Of a DNA stretch of 5,160 nt, positions 4,484-5,160 are shown piece by piece. Source of the DNA: Pseudomonadota bacterium (lineage in GTDB: Bacteria; Pseudomonadota; Alphaproteobacteria; Rhizobiales; Hyphomicrobiaceae); NCBI GenBank assembly GCA_023430845.1, contig JAEYYJ010000237.1, positions 1 through 5,160 on the forward strand, in the 5' to 3' direction. Made by a program: the position numbers and the translations under genes. Every line of letters starts with the position of its first letter. The stretch's first letter is position 1. A model generated the notes under the pieces. The model had not been told where the DNA came from. It did no database searches and was given only the letters and a program-made list of their open reading frames with translations.

Positions 4484-5160
4484 ATGTCCGATGATGTCGC
4501 CTGGCTCGGCGCCGCCGAGATCACCGCCCTGATCAGAGATCGCAAGATCTCTGCGCTCGAGGTCATGCAGTCCACGCTCGCGCGCGCTGAAAAGGCGCAG
4601 GCCGCACTCAACTGCTTCATCACGATCTGCGCTGAGGAAGCGCTGCGTGACGCAAAGGCAGCGGACGAGGCCGTCGCGCGCGGCGATGAACTCGGGCCTC
4701 TGCATGGCGTGCCGCTGCATGTGAAGGATCTCGTCAACACCAAAGGCGTGCGCACGACCTTCGCCTCGCACATCTACGCGGACAATGTTCCTTCAGCCGA
4801 TGCGGTCTCGGTTGCGCGGCTGAAGGCGGCCGGCGCCATTCTCATGGGCAAGACCACGACGCCCGAGTTCGGGCATATGCCGTTCACCGAGGCGCCGCTC
4901 TTCGGCCGCACATGCAATCCCTATGATGCGAGCCGCACGTGCGGCGGTTCGTCGGGCGGAGCGGCGGCCGCGATCGCATCGGGCGTCGGGCCACTCGCCA
5001 TCGCGACCGATGCTGGCGGCTCGACACGCATTCCAGCGGCTTGCTGCGGTGTCGTCGGCTTCAAGCAGTCGCTCGGTCTCGTACCGCACGACATGTCGCC
5101 CGACACGTTCGGCAACATGTCCTACATCACGCCGACGACGCGCACGGTGATGGATACGGC
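4484..5160 (+). CDS. Amidase signature family hydrolase, N-terminal part (cut by window end)
   Basis: The first 225 residues of an amidase-signature (GatA/AmdA-like) serine hydrolase, a family of usually 450-500 residues; the rest lies beyond the window. These enzymes hydrolyse carboxamides or, as GatA, take part in tRNA amidation. The catalytic set is visible: Lys81 in PLHGVPLHVKDL, cis-Ser156 in CGGSSGG, and nucleophile Ser180 in DAGGSTRIPA. The spacings (24 between the serines, 99 from Lys to Ser) fit known members. The motif reads DAGGSTR rather than the common DTGGSIR. No signal peptide is seen, so it should be cytoplasmic. Start ATG 4484 is the only start codon after the in-frame TGA at 4430; its ribosome binding site AAGGA (4466-4470) is 13 bases away, rather far. 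A GatA role is unlikely given the transporter context, but the substrate is unknown. Confidence 0.9.
   Translation, partial: MSDDVAWLGAAEITALIRDRKISALEVMQSTLARAEKAQAALNCFITICAEEALRDAKAADEAVARGDELGPLHGVPLHVKDLVNTKGVRTTFASHIYADNVPSADAVSVARLKAAGAILMGKTTTPEFGHMPFTEAPLFGRTCNPYDASRTCGGSSGGAAAAIASGVGPLAIATDAGGSTRIPAACCGVVGFKQSLGLVPHDMSPDTFGNMSYITPTTRTVMDT

Noticed and set aside
4213..4773. 186-codon minus-strand open frame across the divergent region and amidase start
   Set aside because: It crosses the control region and runs antisense to amidase catalytic motifs; no domain is seen.

Overview
The window looks like chromosomal DNA from a GC-rich alphaproteobacterium, probably of the rhizobial group (Hyphomicrobiales). 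This is inferred from G/C-rich third codon positions, AGGAGG-type ribosome binding sites and the character of the encoded proteins; no marker gene fixes the taxon. It holds five complete genes and one gene cut by the right edge. There may also be a short gene tail at the left edge.

Left part (1-1483, + strand): a possible gene end at 1-45 is followed by a perfect GC-rich hairpin (55-80). Next comes a two-domain universal stress protein (259-1068). After a 61-base gap lies a small exported cupin protein (1130-1483). The two may share a transcript. A strong hairpin at 1486-1517 sits between the convergent cupin and transporter genes and probably ends transcription from both sides.

Centre (1544-4226, - strand): a compact three-gene operon encodes an ABC importer of the nitrate/taurine/sulfonate (NitT/TauT, NMT1/THI5-like) type. 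In transcription order it is ATPase, permease, periplasmic binding protein. The ATPase stop overlaps the permease start by one base (TGATG) and the permease stop overlaps the binding-protein start by four (ATGA), so translation is probably coupled. The ATPase appears to start at a TTG lying inside a 10-bp tandem duplication.

Right part: a 257-base divergent control region (4227-4483) separates the operon from a + strand amidase-signature hydrolase (4484 to beyond the window). The visible part contains the Lys, cis-Ser and Ser catalytic residues. Taken together, the right half reads as a module that imports a small, probably nitrogen-containing organic compound across the inner membrane and hydrolyses an amide bond in it. 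The substrate cannot be read from the sequence. I found no CRISPR array, tRNA, rRNA, transposase or clear riboswitch. I see no strong sign of a wholly new system; the most useful leads are the unknown substrate and the divergent control region.
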